From: an uncultured Lacticaseibacillus sp.
GTDB lineage: Bacteria > Bacillota > Bacilli > Lactobacillales > Lactobacillaceae
Direction: 5' to 3'
Assembly: GCA_934370925.1 (NCBI GenBank)
Contig: CAKRNG010000030.1
Coordinates: 1 to 22,379, forward strand
DNA length: 22,379 bases
Part shown: in pieces, positions 1 through 7,409 of the stretch
Numbering within the stretch: the stretch's first letter is position 1
Layout of the letters: the number at the start of each line of letters is the position of its first letter
The notes under the pieces: model-generated
The model's database searches: none
What the model was told of the DNA's origin: nothing
What the model saw: only the letters and a program-made list of their open reading frames with translations
Position numbers and translations under genes: made by a program

Positions 1-112
1 ACTTAGGATTTCTGTCGGGCCTGCCTTGTATGTGAGGGGACAGTCTTCTGGCGCGCGACTGGATGTAACGTTCGTGTGCTTTGGACTTATGGCGCACCTA
101 CATAGATGGGTT
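1..112 (-). repeat. Repeat family A, copy A1 (truncated by window edge)
   Basis: The reverse complement of this stretch matches 4900-4996 closely, including the segment GCGCGCCAGAAGACTG and the shared flank GGTGCGCCATAAGTCC. Only the left half of the nested hairpin seen in the other copies is present, because the window begins inside the element. It lies in the opposite orientation to copies A2 and A3. Confidence 0.85.
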
Positions 113-157
113 GGATAAATCTCCCCCCCTTTTTTTAGGAAAAACCTTTTCAGGCAG

Positions 158-183
158 GACATTCGCGGCTGCGCGCGAATGTC
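158..183. other. Perfect 10-bp stem-loop in gene-free region
   Basis: GACATTCGCG (158-167) is exactly complementary to CGCGAATGTC (174-183) around a 6-nt loop. No T-run follows on either strand, so it is not a standard intrinsic terminator. The surrounding 113-318 segment holds no convincing gene: the only long reading frame there (81-464) runs through repeats A1 and B0 and has no recognisable domain. Confidence 0.5.
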
Positions 184-318
184 TTATCGAGGAGAGATTT
201 GTTCACTGTGTCCTCCGAGTTATAACGGAACCAATTAGTAAATGGCTGCAACGCAAGGAGCAACAGCGACGTTGCGTCAATATCTTTTCATCCAAAACAA
301 GAAGACGATTAGTGGAAG

Positions 319-399
319 ATGTAGGCAGTTATGGAGCCGTGCCCCACCACTGGAGACACGCCAAAACCGGAGCTGAACTTTCTCCCATCACCGCCGCCA
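319..399 (+). repeat. Repeat family B, fragment B0 (right-arm unit only)
   Basis: The segment GCCGTGCCCCACCACTGGAG followed by ACACGCC and GGAGCTGAACTTTC repeats the right-arm unit of the full elements at 10930-11279 and 16541-16886. It starts TGTAGGC, like the left end of the full elements, then jumps directly to AGTTATGGAGCCGTG, the sequence after hairpin 3. It therefore looks like an internal deletion derivative lacking all three central hairpins. Confidence 0.7.
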
Positions 400-475
400 C
401 TATAATTTCCAACCGCAACCGCCGGCACCTGTGTGGTACGATGAAGATAACTATTGACGGTTAGGGGAGTTTAGG

Positions 476-1675
476 ATGGGGAAGAAGTTACGGCGTGCAG
501 GTATGGTTGTTGCCGCCATTTTAGTTGTAGGTGCAAATTTACGTCTGCCAATTACGATGATGCCGCCATTGCTACCGATGTTGAAGGCTTCAATCGGATT
601 GTCACCGGCACTCGCAGGAATGCTCACCACCATTCCACTTATTATGTTTGCCCTCGTTTCCCCAATCTTGGGTCAACTGGGTAGTCGACACGGGAATGAA
701 CGTATCCTGCTCGGTGCCTTGGCTATTCTCAGCGTGGGAAGTTACTTGCGGATTGTGCCCAACGTTGCGGCGCTGATTGTTGGTACGTGTTGCGTCGGGA
801 TTGGAATTGCGGGCGGGAATGTGCTGTTGCCTGCCATTATTAAGGAACAATTTCCAACCAGCATCGCGGCAAAAACAACGATGTACACGAGCATGCAGGC
901 GTTAGTCGCCTCATGCGGGACGGCTGGGGCCGGTGTGATTGCGATCCATACGAACCTGATGACGAGTATGGCAGTGCTTTCGCTTGTGGGCATCGCGGCG
1001 CTTCTGATGTGGGTGATTGCCTTGCCCCATATGCGTCAGCCAGAAGATGCGGTGTCGTTGGCAGAAACGGTACAAAAACCGCAACAATCCGTTTGGCGCT
1101 CACCACTCGCCTGGGTCATCTTGCTGTTCTTTGGGTTGCAATCCACCCTTTACTACACGTTAGTCACGTGGCTACCTTCATTGTGGGAGGCGGCGGGCTT
1201 TAGTACGGTTGCCGCGAGCACGTTAACCACCATCTTTGTCCTCGGCGGCTTGCCAGCATCGTTGGTTGTCCCTAGCATTGCGGAAAAAGCACACGGGATG
1301 GCAGTGTTAAACGCGCTCGTGTTTGGCGGCTTTTTCGCTGGCGCGGCCGGTCTGCTTCTAACCAGTACGAATTTTGGGTTAAACGTGGTGTTTGCCGTGC
1401 TGATGGGCGTGGCATCTGGTGCGTCTTTCAGTTTGTGCATCGTGTTCTTCCAGAAGCGGACAGAACGCGCGAGTGATACGGCACGGTTATCCGGCATGGC
1501 GCAGGCTGGGGGGTATGTGTTGGCGGCGCTGGGACCGGTGGGGATTGGTTTCGTTAAGGACGTGACCCATTCCTGGACGGCGCTCATTTACTTGACGCTC
1601 CTGTTGACCGTTGCAATTGGTGTGGCGGGCACAATTATTATCCGTAAGCGCAGCATCTTCAAGGATGAAATGTAG
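476..1675 (+). CDS. MFS transporter, CynX/NimT family
   Basis: A 399-residue integral membrane protein of the major facilitator superfamily, with about 12 hydrophobic segments. The N-terminal stretch NLRLPITMMPPLLP, then GLSPALAGMLTTIPL and FALVSPILGQL, followed by SRHGNE, is the signature of the CynX/NimT group (cyanate or nitroimidazole-type anion transporters). The real substrate in this organism cannot be told from sequence. The ATG at 476 has AGGGGAG about 7 nt upstream. The gene stands alone, preceded by repeat fragment B0 and followed by a weak hairpin and repeat A2. A long Ala/Gly-rich hydrophobic pattern and a basic C-terminus (IIIRKRSIFKDEM) fit a complete protein. Family assignment is firm, function is not. 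Confidence 0.88.
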   Translation: MGKKLRRAGMVVAAILVVGANLRLPITMMPPLLPMLKASIGLSPALAGMLTTIPLIMFALVSPILGQLGSRHGNERILLGALAILSVGSYLRIVPNVAALIVGTCCVGIGIAGGNVLLPAIIKEQFPTSIAAKTTMYTSMQALVASCGTAGAGVIAIHTNLMTSMAVLSLVGIAALLMWVIALPHMRQPEDAVSLAETVQKPQQSVWRSPLAWVILLFFGLQSTLYYTLVTWLPSLWEAAGFSTVAASTLTTIFVLGGLPASLVVPSIAEKAHGMAVLNALVFGGFFAGAAGLLLTSTNFGLNVVFAVLMGVASGASFSLCIVFFQKRTERASDTARLSGMAQAGGYVLAALGPVGIGFVKDVTHSWTALIYLTLLLTVAIGVAGTIIIRKRSIFKDEM

Positions 1676-1681
1676 TCTAAT

Positions 1682-1706
1682 GGCACGTGAGGGAGTGTGC
1701 CTTTAG
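1682..1706 (+). terminator. Weak possible terminator after the CynX-type gene
   Basis: GGCAC (1682-1686) can pair with GTGCC (1697-1701), followed by TTTAGTAAG. The stem is short and the T-run poor, so the 3' end may instead be set by repeat A2 just downstream. Confidence 0.35.
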
Positions 1707-1833
1707 TAAGTTACATCTTAGTCGAGCGCCAGAAGCCTGCCCCCTAATATACAAGACAGTCCCGACAGAAATCCAAAGTTCGGATTCCCGCCGAGACTGT
1801 CTTGTATACCGAGGCCAAACGCTTCTGGTATAG
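1706..1833 (+). repeat. Repeat family A, copy A2
   Basis: A nested hairpin about 110 bp long directly downstream of the CynX-type gene and in the same orientation. The outer stem pairs CCAGAAGC with GCTTCTGG. The inner stem pairs ATACAAGACAGTC with GACTGTCTTGTAT. In copy A3 the same positions read CCAGAAGAC/GTCTTCTGG and ATACAAGGCAGGCC/GGGCCTACCTTGTAT, so several base pairs have changed on both sides while pairing is kept. It is followed by a 9-bp inverted repeat, CCAAAAATG (1838-1846) and CATTTTTGG (1874-1882), that runs up to the putative efp promoter. Confidence 0.85.
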
Positions 1834-1878
1834 CATTCCAAAAATGCAAGCGATTAACCGCGCGCGGGAGTCCCATTT

Positions 1879-1888
1879 TTGGTATACT
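1879..1888 (+). promoter_or_regulatory. Candidate extended -10 promoter for the efp leader
   Basis: TTTTGGTATACT contains a TGn extended motif and a TATACT hexamer (1883-1888). No good -35 is seen 16-18 nt upstream, as often happens with extended -10 promoters. Transcription from here would give a leader of about 250 nt ahead of efp, containing the upstream ORF at 1975-2040. Confidence 0.5.
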
Positions 1889-1974
1889 AACTAGGACTGG
1901 TCGACAAGGCCAAATAGCGTGGGGAAACCCGTAGATACGCAGGAGCAAGCTGCCCCGTGCGTCAGGAGAAATAC

Positions 1975-2040
1975 ATGTTTATTTACTTCACAGGGAGTCG
2001 GAGCGCACTAGTTGTTCCGCTGCCACCACCTGAATCTTAA
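1975..2040 (+). CDS. 21-aa leader peptide with C-terminal Pro-Pro-Pro, upstream of efp
   Basis: A 22-codon ORF (including stop) that starts MFIYFTGS and ends VVPLPPPES. It has a good ribosome-binding site, AGGAGA at 1964-1969, 5-6 nt before the ATG. The Pro-Pro-Pro-Glu codons lie at 2023-2034, just before the TAA at 2038-2040. Known biology: ribosomes stall at PPP and PPE, and EF-P relieves this. The next gene, 107 nt downstream, is efp itself. Inference: the peptide is a sensor for EF-P activity that regulates efp. Expression of the ORF cannot be shown here, and the ORF is short enough to arise by chance. The conjunction of a proper RBS, a terminal PPPE, the position and the base-pairing of the Pro codons makes it credible. 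Confidence 0.6.
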   Translation: MFIYFTGSRSALVVPLPPPES

Positions 2041-2147
2041 CAATTGTGCGCGGCGAATGAATTGCCGCGTTGATGTCGATAGGTGTGGAAACTTAGGTGA
2101 AACAGTCGCGTGGTAGGACTGTTTCGAGGATAAAGGAGAAAGAAACA
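2023..2147 (+). promoter_or_regulatory. Structured efp leader, candidate translation-coupled attenuator
   Basis: The Pro codons CCACCACCT (2023-2031) can pair, with one bulged base, with AGGTGTGG (2081-2088). This would enclose a hairpin formed by CGCGGC and GCCGCG (about 2050-2069). A second perfect hairpin, GAAACAGTC (2099-2107) with GACTGTTTC (2117-2125), precedes the efp ribosome-binding site. Its 3' arm TGTTTC (2120-2125) can alternatively pair with GAAACA (2142-2147) around the AAAGGAG of efp. A ribosome held on the Pro codons would prevent the first pairing. The switch model is an inference; the complementarities are seen. Confidence 0.5.
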
Positions 2148-2710
2148 TGATTGATGCAATTAACTTGAAGCGCGGGATGGCATTTGAAAAAGACGGGAAG
2201 CTGATTAAGGTTCTCGAAACGAACCACCACAAGCCTGGTAAGGGGAACACCGTGATGCAGATGAAGCTTTACGATGTTCGTTCTGGATCCATTGTGCAGA
2301 CAACCATGCGCCCAACTGAACGCGTTGAACAGGCAATTCTTGAGAGTAAGGATGCACAGTTCCTGTACTTGCAGGATGACGTTGCCTTCTTCATGGACTT
2401 GGAAACTTACGAACAGTACGAACTTTCCCAGGACAGTATCAAGGATGAACTGCTGTACTTGCTGCCTAACACCAACGTGAAGATTGAATTCTTCGGGACG
2501 GAAGTGATTGGGATTACCTTGCCAAGTACCGTGACGTTGACCGTTACCGAAACGAGCCCTTCCATTAAGGGTGGTTCCGTGACGGGTGGTGGTAAGCCCG
2601 CAACGATGGAAACTGGTCTGGTAGTTAACGTGCCAGACTTCATCAAGGCTGGTGAAACCCTCATCATTAACACGGACAAGGGTGTTTACTCTAAGCGTGC
2701 AGCTGAATAA
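2147..2710 (+). CDS. efp: Translation elongation factor P
   Basis: A 187-residue protein of normal EF-P length. It binds the ribosome between P and E sites and speeds peptide-bond formation at consecutive prolines. The N-terminal KOW-like domain carries the loop HHKPGKGN (residues 27-34), with Lys32 at the tip, the residue post-translationally modified in many bacteria including Bacillus. The two OB-fold domains follow, ending in the conserved signature near residues 147-175 ([20 protein letters not shown]). AAAGGAG lies 7-8 nt before the ATG. The gene is monocistronic, with a strong terminator at 2735-2783. It is preceded by an unusual leader with a PPP-ending peptide, which suggests autoregulation. 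Identity is certain; the modification pathway is not encoded nearby. Confidence 0.98.
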   Translation: MIDAINLKRGMAFEKDGKLIKVLETNHHKPGKGNTVMQMKLYDVRSGSIVQTTMRPTERVEQAILESKDAQFLYLQDDVAFFMDLETYEQYELSQDSIKDELLYLLPNTNVKIEFFGTEVIGITLPSTVTLTVTETSPSIKGGSVTGGGKPATMETGLVVNVPDFIKAGETLIINTDKGVYSKRAAE

Positions 2711-2734
2711 TTTAGCGCGTCTTAATAATGAAAT

Positions 2735-2783
2735 AAAGGCCCCACAAAAATTCTGCATGACGAATTTTTGTGGGGCCTTTGTG
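2735..2783 (+). terminator. Strong intrinsic terminator after efp
   Basis: A perfect 19-bp stem: AAAGGCCCCACAAAAATTC (2735-2753) pairs with its complement at 2762-2780 around an 8-nt loop. It ends in TTT and would work on either strand. Confidence 0.9.
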
Positions 2784-2869
2784 CGTCTTTGCTTGCCCTT
2801 TTCGTTGCCCCCTCTGGTCTTGAGCGGTACACTAACCCTTAAACATAAAATATAGAAGGAGACAGCGTT

Positions 2870-4252
2870 TTGGGTAAATTACATAATGGCGTTTCGGCTT
2901 TCTTGACGCGCTTCTTTAGCACCAACACGATGTCATGGCGGGACGTGTTTGCATTGCTCGGTCCCGTCATGGTGGATCAATTTTTTCTGATTGGCTTCAA
3001 CTTCATCAACACCGCGATGATTAGTTCGTCTGGGACCGCCGCCATTTCGGCTGTGAACATGGTTTCGGCGTTGAATATCTGCTTCATTCAGCTGTTTGTG
3101 GCATTTGGACTGGGTGGGACCGTACTGATTGCGCAATATTTCGGTGCGGGTCGACGAGACATGATGGGGCGGGTCTGTAACGGAACGGTTTATGGGACGT
3201 TGATTGCCGCGACGAGCCTTGCCATTACGTTCGGTATTCTGCACATCCCGGTGCTCACGCTGCTGTTTGGACGTGCGAGTGGGCCGGTGATGGCGAACGC
3301 TAAGATTTACATGGTGGGGACACTGCTGGCGTATCCGGGTGAATCCATTGTGGAAGGGGTCAACGGGTGCCTGCGCGGGGTCGGGCGCACGGCGATTTCG
3401 CTGGAACTTTCCTTATTGATGAACGGTGTGTACCTGGCGTTCAACTTCATCTTCGTGACGTTCATGCACATGGGCGTTTTGGGGCTCGTCTGCTCCCTCA
3501 ACGTGTCTCGATTAACTGCCGCAACGGTGGCTATTTGGACGTTGTACCGGAACCGGGCGGCGTTCGACCTGGATTTTCGGCTGTTCAAACGGGTTGACTG
3601 GCGCATGGTCAAGCGTGTGCTCACGGTGGCGGTTCCGTTCGCCACGGAGAGTTTCTTCTTCAACGGTGGGAAGATCATCATGCAGATTATGATTGTGAGT
3701 CTGGGTACCCTGATGATTACGGCCAACGCCATTGCGAGTTCGTGGGTGCAGTTGTCTGAAATCATTCCAAATGCGCTCTCTGTTGCCCTTGTGCCCATTG
3801 TTGGTCGGTGTGTCGGCCGGCGACACGTGGGGGATGCCCGCAAAATCACGAAGTCGTTCCTGTTGCTCGGGAGTGCGGCGTTTATTATTGTGGACCTCAG
3901 CATGCTACCTTTGTTCCACGTGGGCATGAGTCTGTTTAACGCGCCGAAGTCCATTCTGCCCGTCATCTGGCAGATTGAATTGCTGATTACGGTGATGCAC
4001 TGCCTGGTGTGGTGCGCAAGTTTCGTGTTACCAGCTGCGTTACGCGCGGCGGGGGATGCGAAGTTCACAACCGTGACGGCGCTCATCACCATGTGGAGCT
4101 TCCGGGTCGCAGGTGGTTATCTGGTCGGAATCGTGTGGGGATACGGCATTGTCGGTATCTGGCTCATCATGATGTTGGAGTGGGCACTGCGCGCGGGGAT
4201 TTTCCTCCTACGATTCAGGGGGAAACGCTGGTTTATTCATAAATTAATTTAG
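2870..4252 (+). CDS. MATE-family efflux transporter
   Basis: A 460-residue polytopic membrane protein of the multidrug and toxic compound extrusion family, normal length for MATE. These proteins expel cationic drugs or metabolites in exchange for H+ or Na+. The two homologous halves can be seen: the first begins near residue 22 (WRDVFALLGPVMVDQFF) with VNMVSALNICFIQLFVAFGLGGTVLIAQYFGAG. The second begins near residue 240 (VKRVLTVAVPFATESFFFNGGKI). The start is a TTG at 2870 with AGAAGGAGA 7 nt upstream; no ATG with a good RBS precedes it. Only 40 nt separate it from the acetyltransferase gene at 4293. The two could be cotranscribed, although a TATGAT at 4265-4270 may be an internal promoter. 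Confidence 0.9.
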   Translation: MGKLHNGVSAFLTRFFSTNTMSWRDVFALLGPVMVDQFFLIGFNFINTAMISSSGTAAISAVNMVSALNICFIQLFVAFGLGGTVLIAQYFGAGRRDMMGRVCNGTVYGTLIAATSLAITFGILHIPVLTLLFGRASGPVMANAKIYMVGTLLAYPGESIVEGVNGCLRGVGRTAISLELSLLMNGVYLAFNFIFVTFMHMGVLGLVCSLNVSRLTAATVAIWTLYRNRAAFDLDFRLFKRVDWRMVKRVLTVAVPFATESFFFNGGKIIMQIMIVSLGTLMITANAIASSWVQLSEIIPNALSVALVPIVGRCVGRRHVGDARKITKSFLLLGSAAFIIVDLSMLPLFHVGMSLFNAPKSILPVIWQIELLITVMHCLVWCASFVLPAALRAAGDAKFTTVTALITMWSFRVAGGYLVGIVWGYGIVGIWLIMMLEWALRAGIFLLRFRGKRWFIHKLI

Positions 4253-4292
4253 CAGTCGTGGTGTTATGATAGTGAAAAGAAAGTGAGGTAGG

Positions 4293-4868
4293 ATGATGTC
4301 ATTGAAGGTCGAGTTACTGAAGCACCAAGAAATCACAACGAAACGACTCTTGTTGCGTCCGGTTCGGTTGGCAGACGCCGAGGACTTCTATCGCGTGGGG
4401 AGTGACCCTGAGAATAACCGCTTCACAATCCACTACCCCAACATGGACGCGGCATTGGCGGGGATGGCTGATTATTGGATGGGCGATCCGCTGGGCAAGT
4501 ACGCCGTCGTGTTACGGGGGACCAACCAATTTGCGGGCGCGGTTGAAGTGCACCTGGACGAGAAGAACTGCAAGGCAGAAATCGGCTACCTCATCACCCG
4601 CCGTTTCTGGGGCAACGGGTATGCACCTGAAGCTGCTGCTGCACTTCTCGACTTGTGCTTCAACGTCCTGAATCTGAATCGCGTCGAAGCAGGATATGAT
4701 TCGCGCAACCACAACTCTGGGCGCGTGCTGGAGAAGCTTGGCATGCACGTGGAAGGCAGACTCCGCAACGACCGCATGGACAACGGCGAACCCATCACCA
4801 CCATCATCGCGGCAATTACGGCGAAGGAGTATACGGAGCAGCGTGCAGCGTCCGCGGCAGCCGATTAG
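4293..4868 (+). CDS. GNAT acetyltransferase, RimJ/RimL type
   Basis: A 191-residue GNAT-fold enzyme that transfers acetyl from acetyl-CoA to an amine. The N-terminal ITTKRLLLRPVRLADAEDF is typical of the RimJ/RimL group, which acetylates protein N-termini or small amines. The acetyl-CoA pyrophosphate loop is RRFWGNGYAPEA (residues 103-114). The C-terminal NHNSGRVLEKLGM (139-151) is the usual end of motif B. The start is ambiguous between tandem ATGs at 4293 and 4296; AGTGAGGTAGG upstream suits the second slightly better. Substrate unknown. It follows a MATE pump by 40 nt, which may hint at detoxification, but this is speculative. It is followed by repeat A3. Confidence 0.88.
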   Translation: MMSLKVELLKHQEITTKRLLLRPVRLADAEDFYRVGSDPENNRFTIHYPNMDAALAGMADYWMGDPLGKYAVVLRGTNQFAGAVEVHLDEKNCKAEIGYLITRRFWGNGYAPEAAAALLDLCFNVLNLNRVEAGYDSRNHNSGRVLEKLGMHVEGRLRNDRMDNGEPITTIIAAITAKEYTEQRAASAAAD

Positions 4869-4899
4869 CTTAACGTTTAAGTGCGACACAGAAAAGTGG

Positions 4900-5056
4900 G
4901 TGCGCCATAAGTCCAAGGTACACGAACATTACATCCAGTCGCGCGCCAGAAGACTGCCCCCTAACATACAAGGCAGGCCCGGTAGAAATCCTAAGTTCGG
5001 GATTTCCACCGGGCCTACCTTGTATACCGGGGCCAAACCGTCTTCTGGCGCAGCCT
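4900..5056 (+). repeat. Repeat family A, copy A3 (complete)
   Basis: The best-formed copy of family A. Outer stem GCGCCAGAAGAC pairs with GTCTTCTGGCGC. A middle GCCCC/GGGGC pairing follows. The inner stem pairs ATACAAGGCAGGCCCGGT with ACCGGGCCTACCTTGTAT with one mismatch, continuing through GAAATCC/GGATTTC to a TAAGTTC loop. The left flank (GTGCGCCATAAGTCC to CCAGTCGCG) is shared with A1. It lies in the 3' region of the acetyltransferase gene, same orientation. No other gene is seen between 4869 and 5333. Confidence 0.88.
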
Positions 5057-5129
5057 CTTTTTATCGTCAACGTTTTGACTGTGTGAACAGGTTACATCCG
5101 CGCTGTTTTCTAACAAAGGTCGTTAGTGA

Positions 5130-5159
5130 TTGACATTCATCCTGTTAAGTGAATATATT
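5130..5159 (+). promoter_or_regulatory. Promoter of the amino-acid permease gene
   Basis: TTGACA (5130-5135), an 18-nt spacer and TATATT (5154-5159). This gives a 5' UTR of about 165 nt. A 33-codon ORF at 5206-5307 (MTRFCRCGAVLLAC...) lies in the UTR but has no ribosome-binding site. Confidence 0.75.
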
Positions 5160-5333
5160 TCATCAAACGTCCGAAAAGTTTCATATAGATCACCTAAGCC
5201 CGTAATGACGCGATTTTGCCGTTGTGGCGCGGTTTTGCTGGCTTGCGTGGAAACTAAAGGGACGGTTAAGATAGATAGTAGCGACATTATCCGTGGATTT
5301 GGGTAATGATTTTCGGATGAACAGGAGAACCAA

Positions 5334-6722
5334 ATGGAGCAGAAACAGAACGCAGACGGAACGAAACGTGAATTAACGAAACGCCATGTGCAAATGATTG
5401 CCCTTGGTGGCACGATTGGGACGGGGTTATTCCTCGGCGCAAGTAACTCCATCATGAAGACGGGACCATCCATCTTGCTGGTTTACCTCGTCCTCGGGTT
5501 GATTTTCTTCCTGATGATGCGTGGTATCGGTGAGCTGATGTATCACGATCCTGATAAGCACACGTTCATTTCCTTCATTGGGAAGTATCTGGGGAAAGAA
5601 GTCGGCTACTTCGCGGGCTGGACGTATTGGCTTGGAATTATCTTCGTGGCGATGGCCGAGCTCACCGCGGTCTCCAAGTACGTTCAGTATTGGTTCCCCA
5701 GCTGGCATACATGGACCATTCAGATTGGGGTGCTTGCGATTCTCGTGGCCATTAACCTGATTGCGGTTGGGCTGTTCGGGGAAGCCGAATTCTGGTTCGC
5801 GATGATTAAGGTGACGGCCATTGTGGTCATGATTGTGGTCGGACTGGCCATGATTTTCATGAACTTCAAGACCCCAGTCGGACACGCCAGTTTCAGTAAC
5901 GTGACGAATGGGTTCAAAATGTTCCCGAACGGCTTCGGCAGTTTCGTTGCGGCGTTCCCAATGGTCTTCTTCGCCTTTCAGGGGATGGAATTCATCGGGA
6001 TTACGACGAGCGAAACGCAGAACCCACGCAAGGTGCTGCCAAAGGTGATTAACGAAATCATCTACCGAATTCTGATTTTCTACATCGGTGCAATCTTGGT
6101 CATCATGGCCATCTACCCATGGAACAGTCTGGACCCAACGCAAAGTCCATTCGTTCAGGTGTTCCAGTTGGCCGGAATGAAGGCCGCAGCCGCGGTGATT
6201 AACTTCGTCGTGCTGACGGCCGCTGCGTCCGCGTTGAACTCGTACATGTACTCAGCTGGACGGCATTTCTACCAGCTGGCGCTTGATTCCAACAACAAGT
6301 TTATGGATGGTTTCCGCAAAATCAGTAAAACGGGTGTGCCCGCGCGGGGAATTCTCTTCTCAGCAGCACTCGTTCTGATTGGCCCCATCCTGAACTCATT
6401 GCCACAGATTTCAAATGCGTTCACGTTCATCACAAGCGTGTCGAGTGATATGTACATCATCGTTTACTTGTTGACGATGCTCGCACACCGGAAGTACCGG
6501 CAATCCGCACAGTTTGATCCAAACGGTTACCTGATGCCAGCGTACAAGGTGACGAGCCCCCTTGTTATTGGGTTCTTCACTGCAATCTACATCAGCCTGT
6601 TCATTACGGGGGATGGCTTGTGGCCTGCAGTCGGTGGGCTTGCTTGGACGGTCATTTTCTTGGGCGTGCTGATGTTGACGGCACGGAATAAGCCGGTGAA
6701 TGCACCAATTGATATCGATTAA
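5334..6722 (+). CDS. APC-superfamily amino-acid permease
   Basis: A 462-residue, 12-helix amino-acid/H+ symporter of the AAT family (LysP, GabP, AroP and relatives). The helix-1 substrate-binding motif GGTIGTGLFLGAS is at residues 25-37. It is preceded by the usual hydrophilic N-terminus with RELTKRHVQMIA. The conserved FFAFQGMEFIGITTSETQNP stretch (about 213-232) is helix 6. Substrate is not decidable by eye. The ATG at 5334 has ACAGGAGA 6-7 nt upstream. The gene is monocistronic with its own promoter, a long leader and a strong terminator at 6731-6758. Family is certain. Confidence 0.92.
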   Translation: MEQKQNADGTKRELTKRHVQMIALGGTIGTGLFLGASNSIMKTGPSILLVYLVLGLIFFLMMRGIGELMYHDPDKHTFISFIGKYLGKEVGYFAGWTYWLGIIFVAMAELTAVSKYVQYWFPSWHTWTIQIGVLAILVAINLIAVGLFGEAEFWFAMIKVTAIVVMIVVGLAMIFMNFKTPVGHASFSNVTNGFKMFPNGFGSFVAAFPMVFFAFQGMEFIGITTSETQNPRKVLPKVINEIIYRILIFYIGAILVIMAIYPWNSLDPTQSPFVQVFQLAGMKAAAAVINFVVLTAAASALNSYMYSAGRHFYQLALDSNNKFMDGFRKISKTGVPARGILFSAALVLIGPILNSLPQISNAFTFITSVSSDMYIIVYLLTMLAHRKYRQSAQFDPNGYLMPAYKVTSPLVIGFFTAIYISLFITGDGLWPAVGGLAWTVIFLGVLMLTARNKPVNAPIDID

Positions 6723-6730
6723 CCTCACTA

Positions 6731-6758
6731 AACCACGTCGAAACTCGGCGTGGTTTTT
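6731..6758 (+). terminator. Intrinsic terminator after the permease gene
   Basis: AACCACGTCGA (6731-6741) pairs with TCGGCGTGGTT (6745-6755), followed by a run of T. Confidence 0.9.
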
Positions 6759-6807
6759 TATTGGTGGTGTTAGCGTACCCCGATGACGAAATTTAGCCCA
6801 TAACGTC

Positions 6808-6837
6808 AAAACGCCTGCCGCATTTTGGCAGGCGTTT
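6808..6837 (-). terminator. Intrinsic terminator of the flavin-reductase-like gene
   Basis: AAACGCCTGCC (6808-6818) and GGCAGGCGTTT (6827-6837) form a perfect 11-bp stem. On the minus strand it ends in TTTT directly after the gene stop, so it terminates the minus-strand gene; it may be bidirectional. Confidence 0.85.
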
Positions 6838-6842
6838 CTGGG

Positions 6843-7409
6843 TCAGTGTCGCTTCTTTTGTTGGCGGAGGTAGTCGCCGCCTGGAACCACCTCGTCGTTG
6901 AGGAAACGGTAGATGCGTTTGCGGGCATCGCCGGCGTAGAGGACGGGGGTGATTTCGGTTTGTTTCAGGTGGCCCTTTTCGTCCAGTAAGTTGGACTGGG
7001 CGAAGCGGTGGGTGATGACCGCCGTGAAGTTTGTGTAGTTCTGGAAGCATTCGTGGTGGTCGATGGTTAAGCATTCGCTGATGAGGGCGTCGTCGAGAAC
7101 GGGGACGTCGCCTTCCATGTGGTAGGTGGCGCCACTAGTCGTCATTTTTTCCCGCTTATGCAGGTATCCCGCTGTTTCGACGAGGGGCATTTGGTCGCGG
7201 GTGAAAATATTCAGGGAGCAGGCGCCCGCCTTGGCAATCTGCTCCGCGGCGTTCGAATCGCTACCGAGGCCGAACTGCAACATCGCGCCCAGCGAGTAGG
7301 AGGAGGAACAAGTGGTGATGTTCACGCCGAACTGGTCGTCCCGATACGCGAGAACGAAAATTGGGAAGCCGTAGTAAAGCTTCCGGGTGGTGAATTCAGT
7401 GAGTGTCAT
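6843..7409 (-). CDS. Flavin reductase-like FMN-binding split-barrel protein
   Basis: A 188-residue protein, taking the ATG at 7409 (MTLTEFTTRKLYYGFPIFVLAYRDD). The segment FGVNITTCSSSYSLGAMLQFGLG (about residues 27-49) and the spacing of SNAAEQIAKAGACSLNIF resemble the FMN-binding split-barrel 'flavin reductase-like' family. These proteins bind FMN and either reduce flavins or act as small oxidoreductases. The frame stays open 34 codons further upstream, but that stretch contains ATGTATAATCGG, a likely -10 box, so the shorter start is preferred. The RBS is weak (AGAAAG). The gene lies downstream of clpL on the same strand but is separated by a terminator. Physiological substrate unknown. Confidence 0.78.
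   Translation of the reverse strand: MTLTEFTTRKLYYGFPIFVLAYRDDQFGVNITTCSSSYSLGAMLQFGLGSDSNAAEQIAKAGACSLNIFTRDQMPLVETAGYLHKREKMTTSGATYHMEGDVPVLDDALISECLTIDHHECFQNYTNFTAVITHRFAQSNLLDEKGHLKQTEITPVLYAGDARKRIYRFLNDEVVPGGDYLRQQKKRH

Noticed and set aside
81..464. 127-codon open frame at the left end
   Set aside because: It begins inside repeat A1 and ends past repeat fragment B0, has no RBS, no domain and irregular composition.
1718..1948. 76-codon minus-strand frame
   Set aside because: It is the reverse reading of repeat A2 plus the efp leader; no RBS.
1890..1970. A known metabolite riboswitch in the early efp leader
   Set aside because: Short pairings exist (for example GGGAAACCC and GCGTGGGG with CCCCGTGC) but no consensus core of a known class was recognised.
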